DNA of 10,953 nt from Cyanobacteria bacterium TMED177 (GCA_002170825.1 NHIA01000054.1:2401-13353), one strand, 5' to 3'; positions 1-8,140 are shown, numbered from the stretch's first letter. Made by a program: numbers and translations. Notes: generated by a model not told the origin, from the letters alone.

Positions 1-479
1 GGGAAGGCCTGCGCCGGGATCGCATTTGCCTGCACAACGGGCAGCAGGGCTGTGCCGGCATTCATGGCCTGCAACTGCAAGCGCAAACCAGGCAGCAAAC
101 GTCCGCCACTGAACCGTCCATTCCGGTCGAGCAAGGTGAGACTCAGAACCGTGCCGGCGTCCACCAGCAACAGCCCATTGGCTGGAGCGCCTCCACGATT
201 CAACTGACGGGACCATGCCCCCCAGGCCCCGAGGGCACGGTCAATCCCCAGCCACGGCGGGCATCCCTGCAGGGGAACATGCTCAAGCTTCAACCGTGAG
301 CAGCCGGAGCGGCGAAGCGCGTCCGGCACCTCACCAACCGCGGCCCAGATCAGATCGGTGGTGTTGATCTGATCTGGCGTCGGAGCGGCGTGATCGAACG
401 TCCAGGGATGTCCTTCAACCTGCTGGACTGCCCAGTGCCAGCGGCTGTTGCCGATCAGCAGGGCACGGGTCGCACTCAC
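1..479 (-). CDS. coaX: Type III pantothenate kinase, 3' part cut by window edge
   Basis: Phosphorylates pantothenate, the first step of coenzyme A synthesis, in the cytoplasm. About 159 N-terminal residues are visible; the family is usually about 230-260 aa, so the C-terminal third lies outside the window. Family motifs appear in order: a phosphate-binding loop LLIGNSRWHW (about residues 7-16), GIDRALGAWGA (about 80-90), DAGTVLSLTLLD (about 108-119) and GGRLLPGLRLQ. The first loop normally reads D-x-G-N-T/S; here a Leu stands where the metal-binding Asp is expected, while the later two Asp residues are kept. The GTG start lies 2 nt after the cysH stop, so the two genes are probably cotranscribed and translationally coupled. 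I made this translation by hand from the reverse complement. Family assignment is firm; the effect of the Asp loss is unknown. Confidence 0.88.
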   Translation of the reverse strand, partial: MSATRALLIGNSRWHWAVQQVEGHPWTFDHAAPTPDQINTTDLIWAAVGEVPDALRRSGCSRLKLEHVPLQGCPPWLGIDRALGAWGAWSRQLNRGGAPANGLLLVDAGTVLSLTLLDRNGRFSGGRLLPGLRLQLQAMNAGTALLPVVQANAIPAQAF

Positions 480-481
480 CC

Positions 482-1249
482 TCAGATGCCGTCTCCCATC
501 AATCCTTCCACGGCCTCTTGCGGAAGATGAATTCCACACTCCTGCTTGAGACCACCGAAGCGCGTGTCCCGCCCGCTGAGGTCTGCGCCGTCCGGACCAC
601 TGGAATGCCAATCACCCACGGTGGAGTAGCCCTGCTCGAACAGGGGATGCTGCGGCAGGTTGTTGGCCTGCATGTAATAGAAGATGTCCTTGGGCGTCCA
701 ATCGAGCAGCGGCCGCAGGGAGAGGCGCTCTCGAATCGGATCCAGCCAGCTCATCAGCCGACGGTGATCCGTCTGGCCGCGACGGACACCACTGGCCCAG
801 CAGCTCACCTGCAAATCATCAAGGGCCTGCTCCAGCGGCTCCACTTTGCGGATCCGGTGATACAGCTCGAGATCGTCAACCTGGCCGGTTTCCCACAAGC
901 GCCCATGCAACGCTTCCATCCGGGCCGGAGAGAGCGAACTCTGGGCCACCACCAAACGAATCTTGAGCTGTTCAACCAATTGTTCGCTGTAGCGGTAGGT
1001 CTCCTCCGGCAGGTAACCCGTATCCACCCAGATCACCGGAACATCCGCGCCATCCGGAAGCTGGCTGAGCATGTGCAGCAGCACGGACGATTGGATGCCG
1101 AAACTGGTGGTGAGGGCGAATGCATCTCCGAACCGCTGGCAGGCCCAGGCCAGTCGCTCCTGAGGGGTCATGGGCTCGAGCGCACCACGGAACCCCTCGA
1201 GATCGTCCCGAACCAACGTGCCCGTCATGCCGCGGCCCCCATCCATCAC
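482..1249 (-). CDS. cysH: Phosphoadenylyl-sulfate (PAPS) reductase
   Basis: Reduces PAPS to sulfite and PAP using thioredoxin or glutaredoxin, in cytoplasmic assimilatory sulfate reduction. The 255-aa product matches the family length (about 240-260). It shows the PP-loop-like SFGIQSS (residues 49-55), VIWVDTGYLPEET (72-84), the substrate-binding GVRRGQ (154-159), LDWTPKDIFYYM (182-193) and the C-terminal catalytic ECGIHLP with Cys238. The paired cysteines that bind a 4Fe-4S cluster in APS reductases are absent, so PAPS is the likely substrate. The first codon is GTG at 1249, followed at once by ATG at 1246; both follow a strong GGGGAGG ribosome site. Another ATG at 1228 is a weaker choice. 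It is divergent from the ndbB-like gene and directly upstream of coaX. Confidence 0.93.
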   Translation of the reverse strand: MMDGGRGMTGTLVRDDLEGFRGALEPMTPQERLAWACQRFGDAFALTTSFGIQSSVLLHMLSQLPDGADVPVIWVDTGYLPEETYRYSEQLVEQLKIRLVVAQSSLSPARMEALHGRLWETGQVDDLELYHRIRKVEPLEQALDDLQVSCWASGVRRGQTDHRRLMSWLDPIRERLSLRPLLDWTPKDIFYYMQANNLPQHPLFEQGYSTVGDWHSSGPDGADLSGRDTRFGGLKQECGIHLPQEAVEGLMGDGI

Positions 1250-1309
1250 CCGACCATCCTCCCCTGCCGAGGAGCCGGTTGAAGTGCCTAGGGTTGCCTT
1301 ATTGCCTCC
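1250..1309. promoter_or_regulatory. Divergent intergenic region cysH / ndbB-like
   Basis: A 60-bp gap between two divergent start codons. It should hold the promoters of both the cysH-coaX pair and the six-gene plus-strand run unless transcripts start within the genes. Apart from the cysH ribosome site I see no convincing -35/-10 pair, and no ribosome site just before the ATG at 1310, so the plus-strand message may be leaderless or weakly initiated. Confidence 0.4.
1258..1264 (-). promoter_or_regulatory. Shine-Dalgarno site of cysH
   Basis: GGGGAGG on the minus strand, 8 nt before the GTG at 1249 and 11 nt before the ATG at 1246. It is the best ribosome site near this gene and favours a start at 1249 or 1246 over the ATG at 1228. 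Confidence 0.6.
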
Positions 1310-2464
1310 ATGTTCATGACCATTCCTTCACCATCACCCGAGGCTGTGGTGATCGTTGGGGGTGGTTTCGGCGGCCTGTTCAGTGCCTTGGCCATCACCG
1401 CACGACTGCCCGATCGTCCGGTGGTGCTGATTGAGCCCCAGGAGCATTTCCACTTTCAACCCCTGCTGTACGAGCTGCTGAGCGGTGAACTTCAACCATG
1501 GGAAGTGGCTCCGACCTATCGGGAGCTGCTCAGCAGCCGGGGAATCTGCTGGATACAGGATCGCGTCACCACCATCAACCTCGCCGGCCAGGAGCTCACC
1601 ACCGCCTCCGCCGATCGACTGACGTGGAGTGATCTGGTGCTGGCCACCGGTACCGAACCAAACGATTTTGGGATCCCCGGCGTTCGAGAGCATGCCTTTG
1701 GCTTCCGAAATCTGAAGGATGTGACCCATCTGCGTGAGCGTGTGCAGGATCTGCGGCAACAACACGAGAAGGATGCGGCACTGGTGATCGTGGGCGCAGG
1801 ACCGACAGGCTGTGAGCTGGCCTGCAAACTCGCCGATCTTTTGGGTGGTTCAGCCCGGATCCATCTGGTTGAAAGGGGCCCGGGCATCCTGCCCAGATCC
1901 ACTGCCTTCAATCGGGAGCGCGCCACCGCGGCCCTCGAGCGACGTCAGGTGTGCTTGCACCTCGACACAGCCGTCTCTCGGGTGGACAAAGACCGCGTCA
2001 GCTTCAACGACGGCAGCAGCCTTCGCCACCACGGCCTGATCTGGAGTGCAGGAAGCCGTCCTTCCCTGCCGCGGACTGAGCCACCGCAAACCAAACCGGG
2101 GGAGGCGCTCAGCATTGCCGCAGATCTCAGGGTGCTTGGTCAAGAGCATGTCTATGCCCTCGGGGACTGCGCCCGCTACGGCGACGATCCATGGCCCGCA
2201 ACCGCCCAGGTGGCCATGCAGCAAGGCGACGCGATCGCCGCCGCCCTCAGTGCCGTGGGGCAGGGGCAAGATCCTGAACCATTTCAGTTTCAGGATCTCG
2301 GCGAAATGCTGAGCCTCGGTGTTGGTGATGCCACCCTCACCGGCCTCGGCATCACCCTGGCCGGACCTCTGGCTTTTCGGATCCGACGCGCAACTTATCT
2401 GACCCGGATGCCCGGACTGTCCCTGGGGCTGCGTTCCGCGGGCGCCTGGCTGCTGAACCGTTGA
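1310..2464 (+). CDS. ndbB: Type II NAD(P)H dehydrogenase (NdbB-like), FAD-dependent
   Basis: A flavoprotein that passes electrons from NAD(P)H to a quinone at the membrane without pumping protons. The 384-aa product has the two-dinucleotide-fold plan: FAD-binding VVIVGGGFGG at residues 13-22, NAD(P)-binding LVIVGAGPTG at 158-167, and the flavin-contacting VYALGDCARY with Asp286. Length is slightly below the family's usual 400-450. In Synechocystis, NdbB has been reported as a demethylphylloquinone reductase in vitamin K1 synthesis; that role here is inference from resemblance, and NdbA- or NdbC-type respiratory function is the alternative. Start is ATG at 1310, with an in-frame ATG at 1316; neither has a clear ribosome site. 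It heads the plus-strand run, and its stop overlaps the hflX start. Confidence 0.85.
   Translation: MFMTIPSPSPEAVVIVGGGFGGLFSALAITARLPDRPVVLIEPQEHFHFQPLLYELLSGELQPWEVAPTYRELLSSRGICWIQDRVTTINLAGQELTTASADRLTWSDLVLATGTEPNDFGIPGVREHAFGFRNLKDVTHLRERVQDLRQQHEKDAALVIVGAGPTGCELACKLADLLGGSARIHLVERGPGILPRSTAFNRERATAALERRQVCLHLDTAVSRVDKDRVSFNDGSSLRHHGLIWSAGSRPSLPRTEPPQTKPGEALSIAADLRVLGQEHVYALGDCARYGDDPWPATAQVAMQQGDAIAAALSAVGQGQDPEPFQFQDLGEMLSLGVGDATLTGLGITLAGPLAFRIRRATYLTRMPGLSLGLRSAGAWLLNR
2231..2238. repeat. HIP1 octamer GCGATCGC
   Basis: Exact palindromic GCGATCGC inside the ndbB-like gene. HIP1 is over-represented in many cyanobacterial genomes but not in most marine picocyanobacteria. Only one other copy was found here, at 5391. 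Confidence 0.5.
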
Positions 2465-4149
2465 AGCAGGCCCATCTCGGCGGCCGGACCCGGGGCCTGC
2501 GACCGGGTCAACATCGCCAGCTCGATCGCCTCAGCCACCGACGCCACCCGGAAGAGCACGGAGCCGACCTGCTCACGCTGGAACGGATGGCGGACCTGGT
2601 GCTGGAGCTTGAGCTCTCCATGCATCTGGTGCTGGATGGCCGGGGGCTGTGTCGCCTGCTTTGGCTCGGCCCTTTGGCCGGAACGGAGGCCCTGCGGCAA
2701 CATCTGCCCGAAGCACCGCGGCGCCGCAGCGGCGGCTGGCGGCTGTTGAGCTGTCCGTTCAGTCGCCATGGGCTCCAGCAGGACCCCTCCGAAGCCGTTG
2801 TTGCGCTTGATCTCAACCCAATCAGCTGGCTGCGCTTCGCCGCGAAACCGGGCAGCGACGGCATCCGCATCGCCGAGCTGCTTCAGCCGGAGCGAAGCGC
2901 AGCAGATGGATGGCACCACTGCGACCGAGGCGATCTTCGCGATCTCTGCAAGCAGGAGGCCACCCAGCCTGGGTTGCGCCCCCCGACCGAAGCCGAAGCG
3001 ACCACACCGGCCGGCCAGGAACAGGTGCTGCTGCTGACCCTGTCCAGCGGTGATGTGCTCCGCAGCGAACGGGAGCTCGCGGAACTGGAGGGACTCGTCC
3101 GCAGCGCTGGGGGGCTGCCGATCGCCGTGGTCTCGCAACGGGCTGGAGGCACCAACCCGCAGACCCTCTGGGGTACAGGGAAACTGCAGGAAGCTGCCCT
3201 CGAGGTCCGTCGCTGCCAGGCGTCTCTCGTGGTGACAGATCGGGAACTCACCCCGGTTCAAGCTCGAAATCTGGAACGGTTGCTGGCGTGCCCCGTGTCG
3301 GATCGAAGTGAACTGATTCTCGACATCTTTGCCCAGCGCGCCGGCAGTGCTGCCGGGCGATTGCAGGTGGAACTGGCCCAGCTGCGCTATCGCCTCCCGC
3401 GGCTGATGGGACGGGGTCGCAGCTTGTCTCGGCAGGGCGGTGGCATCGGGACCCGAGGACCAGGGGAAACCCAGTTGGAAAAGGACCGCCGTGCCATCGG
3501 TCGGCGGATCGAACGCCTGCTTCGTGATCAGAAGCAACTGCAACAGCACCGCAGCCGACTGCGGGACCAGCGCCGCTCATTGCCCCGCGTTGCACTTGTG
3601 GGGTACACCAACGCGGGCAAATCCAGCCTGCTCAATGCCCTCTGTGGGCGCCGGGCCAGCGATCGTGTGCTGGCGGAAAACAAGCTCTTCGCCACGCTGG
3701 ACCCGACAACCCGGCGTCTGGAGCTGCCCCGCGCCGGACGGCGCGCCGACCGGCTGCTGATCACCGACACGGTGGGCTTCATCCGTGATCTGCCCGCCCC
3801 CTTGGTGGAGGCCTTTCGGGCCACGCTCGAGGAGGCGCTCGATGCGGATCTGCTGCTGCTGGTGGTTGACTTGGCCGATCCGGATTGGCCCGGACAGCTC
3901 AGCACCGTGCATCAGCTTCTGGACTCCCTCGGCAGCACAGCCCTGCGGCGGGTGGTGGCCAACCAGATCGACCGCTGCCCGCTCGAGGCGGTCGATGCGA
4001 TCCGACGCCTTGATCCCCAGACCCTGTTTCTCTCCGCCAAGCGCGGCGATGGCCTGCGGGGACTGCAGGACTGGCTGCGCGGGCAGTTCTTCGATCCCGG
4101 GGCAGAATCGAATCCAGATGCAGGGCAAATGCCCGAATGGTCGAGCTGA
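2461..4149 (+). CDS. hflX: GTPase HflX, ribosome-splitting factor with N-terminal extension
   Basis: A ribosome-associated GTPase that splits stalled or stress-inactivated 70S ribosomes. The usual HflX core starts near residue 183 (EQVLLLTLSSGDVLRSERE). It continues through the Gly-rich linker GGGIGTRGPGETQLEKDRR and a helical stretch to the G domain: G1 GYTNAGKS (381-388), switch region FATLDPTTRRLELP (from 410), G3 DTVGF (436-440), G4 NQID (501-504) and G5 SAK (525-527). At 562 aa it exceeds E. coli HflX (426 aa) by an extension of about 180 residues containing LDRLSHRRHPEEHGADLLT. As I recall, similar extensions occur in other cyanobacterial and Firmicute HflX. The likely start is TTG at 2461, whose TTGA overlaps the upstream stop by 4 nt, indicating translational coupling. 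The core call is firm; the exact start is less so. Confidence 0.92.
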   Translation: MKQAHLGGRTRGLRPGQHRQLDRLSHRRHPEEHGADLLTLERMADLVLELELSMHLVLDGRGLCRLLWLGPLAGTEALRQHLPEAPRRRSGGWRLLSCPFSRHGLQQDPSEAVVALDLNPISWLRFAAKPGSDGIRIAELLQPERSAADGWHHCDRGDLRDLCKQEATQPGLRPPTEAEATTPAGQEQVLLLTLSSGDVLRSERELAELEGLVRSAGGLPIAVVSQRAGGTNPQTLWGTGKLQEAALEVRRCQASLVVTDRELTPVQARNLERLLACPVSDRSELILDIFAQRAGSAAGRLQVELAQLRYRLPRLMGRGRSLSRQGGGIGTRGPGETQLEKDRRAIGRRIERLLRDQKQLQQHRSRLRDQRRSLPRVALVGYTNAGKSSLLNALCGRRASDRVLAENKLFATLDPTTRRLELPRAGRRADRLLITDTVGFIRDLPAPLVEAFRATLEEALDADLLLLVVDLADPDWPGQLSTVHQLLDSLGSTALRRVVANQIDRCPLEAVDAIRRLDPQTLFLSAKRGDGLRGLQDWLRGQFFDPGAESNPDAGQMPEWSS

Positions 4150-5954
4150 TCAGTGCGCTTCAGAACCCCCAGGCTCTGATCACCCTGGCGGTTCTGGCTC
4201 TGGCCATCGTTCTGTTCGTCACCGGCGCCCTGGCTCCGGAACTCACGGGACTCCTGAGTCTTGGACTGCTCGTGGCCAGCGGTGTGCTCACACCCCCCGA
4301 AGCTCTGGCCGGTTTCGGCAGCCCGGCGCTGATCACCCTGCTGGGGTTGTTCCCAGTGTCCGCAGCCCTGTTCAAGAGTGGCGCCCTGGATCGGCTGCGT
4401 GCCCTGATCGCCTCCGAGCGCATCCGTTCACCACGGCGTCTGATCGCCCTGATGGCTTTTGTGATCGCCCCGGTCTCGGGGATCGTGCCCAACACCCCTG
4501 TGGTGGCCTCGCTGCTACCCGTGGTGGAGAACTGGTGCCATCGCCGCGGCATCTCACCCTCTCGTGTGCTGCTGCCCCTGTCCTTCTCCACGGTGCTGGG
4601 GGGCACACTCACCCTTCTCGGCAGTTCCGTGAACCTGCTGGTGAGTGACATCAGCCAACAACTGGGGCACGGTTCGCTCGAGCTGTTCAGCTTCACGTTG
4701 ATCAGCCTGCCGATCTGGTTGGTGGGGGCGCTGTATCTCGTGCTGGCCCCCAAATTTCTGTTGCCGGATCGTGGCCGCGATGGCGACGAACTGGGACTGA
4801 CCCCCCAACGCAGCAGCTATTGCACGGAAGTCACCATTCCCCTTGATTCGGAACTGGTGGGCGTCTCGCTGCACAACAGCCGACTGCAACGACGCTTTGA
4901 TGTGGATGTGCTGGAGCTCCAACGGGGCCGGGAACGTCTGCTGCCCCCCTTGGCCGATCGGAAATTGCAAGCCGGCGACCATCTGCTGCTCCGGGTGACC
5001 CGTGATGACCTGCTGCGGCTGCAACAGGACCACACGATTCAGCTGACAACGCAGGGGAAAAACGCCGGTTTCAATCTGGATTCCAGCGATCTGAGCGGTC
5101 AGAAGACCGTGGAGGTGCTGCTGCCCGCAGGATCAACCCTGGCGGGGGCCAGCCTGCGGGAACTGCGCTTCCGCCAGCGTCACAACGCAACGGTGTTGGC
5201 CCTACGCCGCGGCCAGGAAACCGTGCAGGAACGGTTGGGCCAGGTCGTGCTGCGGGAGGGGGACGTGCTTTTGCTGCAGGCACCCCTTGATTCGATCCGG
5301 GGCCTGCAGGCCAGCAACGACCTGCTGGTGCTGGACCGGTTGGAAGAAGACCTGCCCACGGTGCGCCGCAAACCGATGGTGGTTGGCATTGCGATCGCGA
5401 TGCTGCTGCTGCCGACAGTCACCGCGGTGCCCCTGGTGGCCTCCGTGCTTCTGGCCACCGTCGCGGTGGTGGCGACCGGCTGTTTACGCCCGGGGGAACT
5501 GCAGCGGGCCATCCGCCTGGATGTGATCCTGCTGCTGGGGTCGCTCACCAGCTTCAGCGTTGCGCTGCAGGGGACCGGCCTGGCCGACGCCATGGCCGCC
5601 GCCTTGCGGCAATCCCTCGAGGGCTGGCCAACCTACGGATCACTGGTGGTCGTGTTCATCGGCACCACCCTGCTCACCCAGGTGATGAGCAACGCCGCGT
5701 CCGTCGCCCTGCTTGCTCCGGTGGCCGTGCAACTGGCACCTGGGTTGGAGCTGCCAGCAACGGCACTGCTGATCACTGTTCTTTTTGGTGCCAGCCAGTC
5801 CTTTCTGACGCCCGTCGGTTACCAGACCAACCTGATGGTGTTCGGTCCCGGCCGCTACCGCTTTCTGGACGTGACCCGCTACGGGATCGGTCTGACCCTG
5901 ATCATGACCGTGCTGGTGCCGGCCCTGATCCTGTGGCGTTACGGCCCATCCTGA
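4137..5954 (+). CDS. SLC13/DASS-type anion transporter with two central RCK_C domains (SAC1/SLT-like)
   Basis: A 605-aa inner-membrane protein, probably a sodium-coupled carrier of sulfate or another divalent anion. Residues 1-215 hold hydrophobic spans, with ALFKSGALDRLRALI and the loop LLGSSVNLLVS. Two RCK_C (TrkA-C) domains follow, about 228-300 and 323-398, each ending in a GD-LLL strand. The second membrane half (about 410-605) carries TQVMSNAASVALLAPVA and SFLTPVGYQTNLMVFGPG, close to the family's hairpin-loop signatures. This layout matches the cyanobacterial and algal transporters related to Chlamydomonas SAC1 and SLT, which act in sulfur sensing or sulfate uptake. The start overlaps the end of hflX by 13 nt. 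The divergent cysH supports sulfate as substrate and the neighbouring ktrBA argues for sodium-linked ion homeostasis; neither is proof. Substrate is unassigned. Confidence 0.85.
   Translation: MVELISALQNPQALITLAVLALAIVLFVTGALAPELTGLLSLGLLVASGVLTPPEALAGFGSPALITLLGLFPVSAALFKSGALDRLRALIASERIRSPRRLIALMAFVIAPVSGIVPNTPVVASLLPVVENWCHRRGISPSRVLLPLSFSTVLGGTLTLLGSSVNLLVSDISQQLGHGSLELFSFTLISLPIWLVGALYLVLAPKFLLPDRGRDGDELGLTPQRSSYCTEVTIPLDSELVGVSLHNSRLQRRFDVDVLELQRGRERLLPPLADRKLQAGDHLLLRVTRDDLLRLQQDHTIQLTTQGKNAGFNLDSSDLSGQKTVEVLLPAGSTLAGASLRELRFRQRHNATVLALRRGQETVQERLGQVVLREGDVLLLQAPLDSIRGLQASNDLLVLDRLEEDLPTVRRKPMVVGIAIAMLLLPTVTAVPLVASVLLATVAVVATGCLRPGELQRAIRLDVILLLGSLTSFSVALQGTGLADAMAAALRQSLEGWPTYGSLVVVFIGTTLLTQVMSNAASVALLAPVAVQLAPGLELPATALLITVLFGASQSFLTPVGYQTNLMVFGPGRYRFLDVTRYGIGLTLIMTVLVPALILWRYGPS
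5391..5398. repeat. HIP1 octamer GCGATCGC
   Basis: Second exact HIP1 palindrome in the window, inside the SLC13-type transporter gene. Two copies in about 11 kb is sparse for a HIP1-rich genome. Confidence 0.5.
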
Positions 5955-5990
5955 TCAACACTGGTCGAATTCCTGAGGTCGTCGAGCTCC

Positions 5991-7400
5991 GTGCCCCTCC
6001 GCCAGGCGATCGAGCGCAGCCAGGGCTGGCATCGACGGCTCACCGTGCCGCAGTTCACCGCGGTCACCGGCCTGTTGGTGATCCTGCTGGGCACGCTGCT
6101 GCTGGCCACCCCGCTGTGCTCGAGCAGCAAGGTCGGTCTGTGGGAAGCCCTTTTCACCGCCACATCCGCCATCACGGTGACCGGTCTGTCGATCATCGAC
6201 ATCGGCAGTGATCTCACCACCTTCGGTCAGCTGGTGCTGGCCTTGATGATCCTGGCCGGCGGGCTGGGGCTAATGGCGATCACCACCTTTCTGCAGGGTT
6301 TTGTGGTGAAGGGCACCGGCCTGCGGCGGCGGCTGGACCGTGGGCAGACCCTGGATGAATTCGGAGTGGGCGGTGTCGGCAGCACCTTCCGCGGCATCGC
6401 CCTCACCGCAGCGCTTGTGATCCTTATCGGTGCAGCGGTGCTGTACGGATTTGGCTTCAGCGACATCCCCGATCGCAGCGAGCGTCTCTGGGCATCCCTG
6501 TTCCACAGCATTTCGGCTTACAACAACGCCGGCTTCGGCCTCTGGTCCGACAGCCTCGAGCGATACCACGACAACGTTCTGGTCAATGCCGTGGTCATGG
6601 TGCTGATCGTCATGGGTGGACTCGGTTGGCGGGTCACCAGTGATCTCGCCGGTCAGGGATTGCGCCGCAGCCGGCGACGCCTCAGCCTTCACACCCGACT
6701 GGTGCTGCGCACCTCCGTGTTGCTGGTGGTCTTCGGGGCGCTGGGGCTTGCGTTGACGGAATGGCTCAACCGGGGGGAGGTGTTCATCGGCATGCCCTGG
6801 CGGGAGCGTTGGATGACGGCCTTGTTCGAATCCGTCACCGCCAGGACAGCAGGGTTCACCACGGTTCCCTTCTCCTTGGAGAACATCACCGACTCCGGCA
6901 CCCTGTTGCTGATGACCCTGATGTTCATCGGCGCCAGCCCAGGCGGCACCGGCGGCGGCATCAAGACCACCACCGTGGCGGCGCTGATGGCTGCCACCCG
7001 ATCCACCCTGCGTGGACGGGACACCGTCGTGATCCGCAACCGTGAGATCCCCGACAAGGTCGTGCTCCGGGCCCTCGGAATCACGGTGGCCTCACTGCTC
7101 TTTGTTCTGGGCATGGCCCTGCTGCTCAGCATCGCCAGCAACCTCAACGGTGAAGAGCCCTTCACCTTTCTCGAGATGCTGTTCACCTGCATCTCAGCCT
7201 TCGCCACCGTCGGCCTCGACCTCGGGGTCACCGACCAGCTCGGGCGCTTCGGTCAGGCGGTTCTGATGCTCGGAATGTTTGTGGGCCGGCTAGGCATCCT
7301 GTTGCTGCTGAGCGCCATCTGGGAAGCGATGACCTGGAAACAGGTGCACATCCATCGCCAGAATCGAGTTGGTTACCCCCGCGAGGACCTTTATGTCTGA
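5991..7400 (+). CDS. ktrB: Ktr/Trk potassium uptake system, pore subunit KtrB
   Basis: The membrane pore of a sodium-dependent potassium uptake system gated by the KtrA ring. The 469-aa product has the four-repeat M-P-M fold. Its selectivity-filter glycines lie in SAITVTGLS (59-67), NNAGF (178-182), RTAGF (285-289) and ATVGL (405-409). The intramembrane gating loop is GASPGGTGGGIKTTT (314-328). All four filter glycines are present, so the channel should work. The start is GTG at 5991 with a modest GAG ribosome site 5 nt ahead; no nearer in-frame ATG fits the N-terminus. It sits 36 nt after the SLC13-type gene and 9 nt before ktrA. Synechocystis KtrB also needs KtrE; no KtrE gene is visible here. 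Confidence 0.93.
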   Translation: MPLRQAIERSQGWHRRLTVPQFTAVTGLLVILLGTLLLATPLCSSSKVGLWEALFTATSAITVTGLSIIDIGSDLTTFGQLVLALMILAGGLGLMAITTFLQGFVVKGTGLRRRLDRGQTLDEFGVGGVGSTFRGIALTAALVILIGAAVLYGFGFSDIPDRSERLWASLFHSISAYNNAGFGLWSDSLERYHDNVLVNAVVMVLIVMGGLGWRVTSDLAGQGLRRSRRRLSLHTRLVLRTSVLLVVFGALGLALTEWLNRGEVFIGMPWRERWMTALFESVTARTAGFTTVPFSLENITDSGTLLLMTLMFIGASPGGTGGGIKTTTVAALMAATRSTLRGRDTVVIRNREIPDKVVLRALGITVASLLFVLGMALLLSIASNLNGEEPFTFLEMLFTCISAFATVGLDLGVTDQLGRFGQAVLMLGMFVGRLGILLLLSAIWEAMTWKQVHIHRQNRVGYPREDLYV

Positions 7401-7409
7401 TCGCCAGCA

Positions 7410-8129
7410 ATGGGACATCCATCCATGAAGGAGTGGTGGCAGTGGAGTCCGTTGCAAGGGACGGATCGTCTGGGGTTTGCCGTCATTGGTGTGGGCCGCT
7501 TCGGCATCGCCGTCTGCCGTGAACTGCTGCAGAACGGAGCGGATGTGCTGGCGGTGGATCGTTCGACGCGGGCTGTGGATGAGCTGCGTCAGCTGGAGCC
7601 CAGCATTGAGGCGCGGGTGGTGGACTGCACGGACGAGGAGTCCCTGCGGGAAGCCGGAGTGCTTGACATGGGCACCGTGGTGGTGGCGATGAGTGAACCG
7701 ATCGAAGCCAGCATCACGGCAACCCTGATCGCAAAAGACAGTGAGGGGAGCAGGGTCCGACAGGTGATTGCCCGTGCCACCAGCGATCTGCACGAAAAGA
7801 TGCTGAAGCGCGTCGGAGCCGACCGGGTGATCTTCCCGTCCCGCATGCAGGGGGAACGCCTGGGTCTGGAACTGGTGCGCCCCAACCTGATGGAACGGCT
7901 GGCACTGGATGAGAAGCACTGCATCGAGGAGATCAAGGTGCCGGAGCCCTTTGTGGGCCGCTCCCTGCGCGACCTCAACCTGCGCAAGAACTTCCGGGTG
8001 AATGTGCTTGCCGCGGGGCCCCAGAGCAGCCTCACCGTGAACCCTCCCGCCTCCCACGTGCTCGAGCAGGGGCATCTGCTGGTGGTGATGGGCCTGGTGG
8101 ACGACCTGCAACGGCTGCCCAAGACCTGA
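7410..8129 (+). CDS. ktrA: Ktr potassium uptake system, regulatory RCK subunit KtrA
   Basis: A cytoplasmic ring-forming regulator that binds ATP/ADP or NAD(H) and gates KtrB. In the 239-aa frame the RCK_N Rossmann fold begins FAVIGVGRFG, with the GxGxxG motif at residues 27-32 and the acidic strand end VLAVD (Asp50). An RCK_C domain spans about 165-238 (IEEIKVPEPFVGRSLRDL to HLLVVMGLVDDL). The start could be the ATG at 7410 or the in-frame ATG at 7425, which would give the N-terminus MKEWWQW; neither has a clear ribosome site, so the first five residues are uncertain. Its position 9 nt after ktrB, in the usual pore-then-regulator pairing, supports the call. Confidence 0.92.
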   Translation: MGHPSMKEWWQWSPLQGTDRLGFAVIGVGRFGIAVCRELLQNGADVLAVDRSTRAVDELRQLEPSIEARVVDCTDEESLREAGVLDMGTVVVAMSEPIEASITATLIAKDSEGSRVRQVIARATSDLHEKMLKRVGADRVIFPSRMQGERLGLELVRPNLMERLALDEKHCIEEIKVPEPFVGRSLRDLNLRKNFRVNVLAAGPQSSLTVNPPASHVLEQGHLLVVMGLVDDLQRLPKT

Positions 8130-8140
8130 TCTCGGATTCC

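Noticed and set aside
518..1282. Long open frame on the plus strand across cysH
   Set aside because: It is antisense to a clear PAPS reductase with all motifs; its translation has no recognisable domain and follows the codon pattern of the real gene.
2395..3549. 384-aa open frame on the minus strand across hflX
   Set aside because: It runs opposite the HflX frame with conserved GTPase motifs; the translation is low-complexity Gln/Ala/Pro-rich, typical of GC-rich shadow frames.
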